DNA of 31,667 nucleotides, taken from assembly GCA_050260275.1 (NCBI GenBank), contig JBLNBX010000111.1:1-31667 (forward strand), in the 5' to 3' direction. Under the pieces are notes generated by a model. That model did no database searches. It was not told where the DNA came from and worked only from the letters and a program-made list of their open reading frames with translations. This document shows positions 31,505 through 31,667 of this stretch, piece after piece. Both the position numbers and the translations under genes were made by a program. Positions within the stretch are counted from its first letter, which is position 1, and every line of letters begins with the position of its first letter. The DNA comes from DATMXS01 sp050260275. GTDB lineage: Bacteria > Acidobacteriota > Terriglobia > Bryobacterales > Bryobacteraceae.

Positions 31505-31667
31505 GTACGCCGTCATTCACAAGAAGGCCGACGCGTTCTACGAGCGCTACGAGCGCAAGGCCACCGGCAAGCACCAGACGCACTATTGCCCCGGCTGCGG
31601 GCACGGCATCGCGCACAAGCTGGTGGCGGCCGCTATTGACGACCTCGGCGTGCAGGACCGCACCATC
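31497..31667 (+). CDS. 2-oxoacid:ferredoxin oxidoreductase subunit beta, N-terminal part
   Basis: The frame starts at ATG 31497, overlaps the alpha gene by 8 bp, and runs off the end of the window after 57 codons. It reads MPEYAVIHKKADAFYERYER, then THYCPGCGHGIAHKLV. The CPGCGHG motif is the [4Fe-4S]/TPP-subunit signature of KorB/VorA beta subunits. This subunit binds thiamine pyrophosphate and performs the decarboxylation. A gamma subunit would be expected next, outside the window. Confidence 0.92.
   Translation, partial: MPEYAVIHKKADAFYERYERKATGKHQTHYCPGCGHGIAHKLVAAAIDDLGVQDRTI

Noticed and set aside
1..31667. tRNA, rRNA or riboswitch genes
   Set aside because: No cloverleaf with a GGTTCRA-type arm, no rRNA sequence and no known riboswitch core was recognised on either strand by eye.

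Overview
The window is GC-rich chromosomal DNA of a diderm (Gram-negative-type) bacterium: it encodes a TolC-type outer-membrane efflux protein, a TonB-family protein, peptidoglycan enzymes (MurB, Ddl) and secreted proteins with signal peptides. The best guess is Acidobacteriota (Bryobacterales/Solibacter-like). The reasons are the Gly/Pro-repeat linker and C-terminal style of the TonB protein, the N-terminal style of the TolC protein, intergenic arrays of small 'GCTGAAGC'-centred palindromes, and remnants of a secreted TIM-barrel sugar isomerase. This is inference from family resemblance; no 16S or other marker is present.

Layout. 1-977: end of a GH2 beta-galactosidase. 978-1660: non-coding, with a palindrome-array repeat and a possible VOC-gene relic. 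1661-4293 (-): uxaE-uxaC, hexuronate catabolism. 4324-6307 (-): TolC-family protein with a clear terminator. 6568-8616 (+): pyrE, truA, hsp20. 8617-9973 (-): a weak small membrane ORF and a DUF2461 gene, divergent from murB by only 24 bp. 9998-10963 (+): murB. 11249-13716 (+): an HtrA-like protein that appears to lack its catalytic triad, overlapping a CPA2-type antiporter gene. 13804-15618 (+): a secreted Tyr-rich protein with YfdX-like helices and a strong terminator. 15795-16050: second palindrome-array copy. 16093-17490 (-): FAD oxidoreductase, divergent from a tonB-like gene (17618-18481). 18576-19271 (+): UPF0173 metallo-hydrolase, convergent with a GT2 glycosyltransferase (19276-20253, -). 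20626-20967 (+): RRM RNA-binding protein. 21184-26885 (+): ggt, TIM-barrel isomerase, asnS, arginase, ddl, a tight set with ATGA overlaps. 26946-28214 (-): Rieske/DUF2231 membrane protein and a small upstream gene. 28284-29441 (-): YqhD-like alcohol dehydrogenase. 29491-30030 (-): a decayed sugar isomerase gene whose middle is replaced by two 27-bp direct repeats. 30164-end (+): ferredoxin, alpha and (partial) beta subunits of a 2-oxoacid:ferredoxin oxidoreductase.

Themes. Plant-type carbohydrate use (beta-galactosidase, UxaC/UxaE) sits beside general housekeeping. Several monocistronic or first-in-operon genes (pyrE, murB, GT2, ggt, yqhD-like) have a -10-like hexamer only 6-12 nt before the start codon and no Shine-Dalgarno sequence, suggesting leaderless or near-leaderless mRNAs; others have strong Shine-Dalgarno sites. 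The most unusual items are the pseudoprotease-antiporter pair, the Tyr-rich duplicated secreted protein, the isomerase relic with its direct repeats, and the two palindrome-array elements placed just downstream of minus-strand genes.
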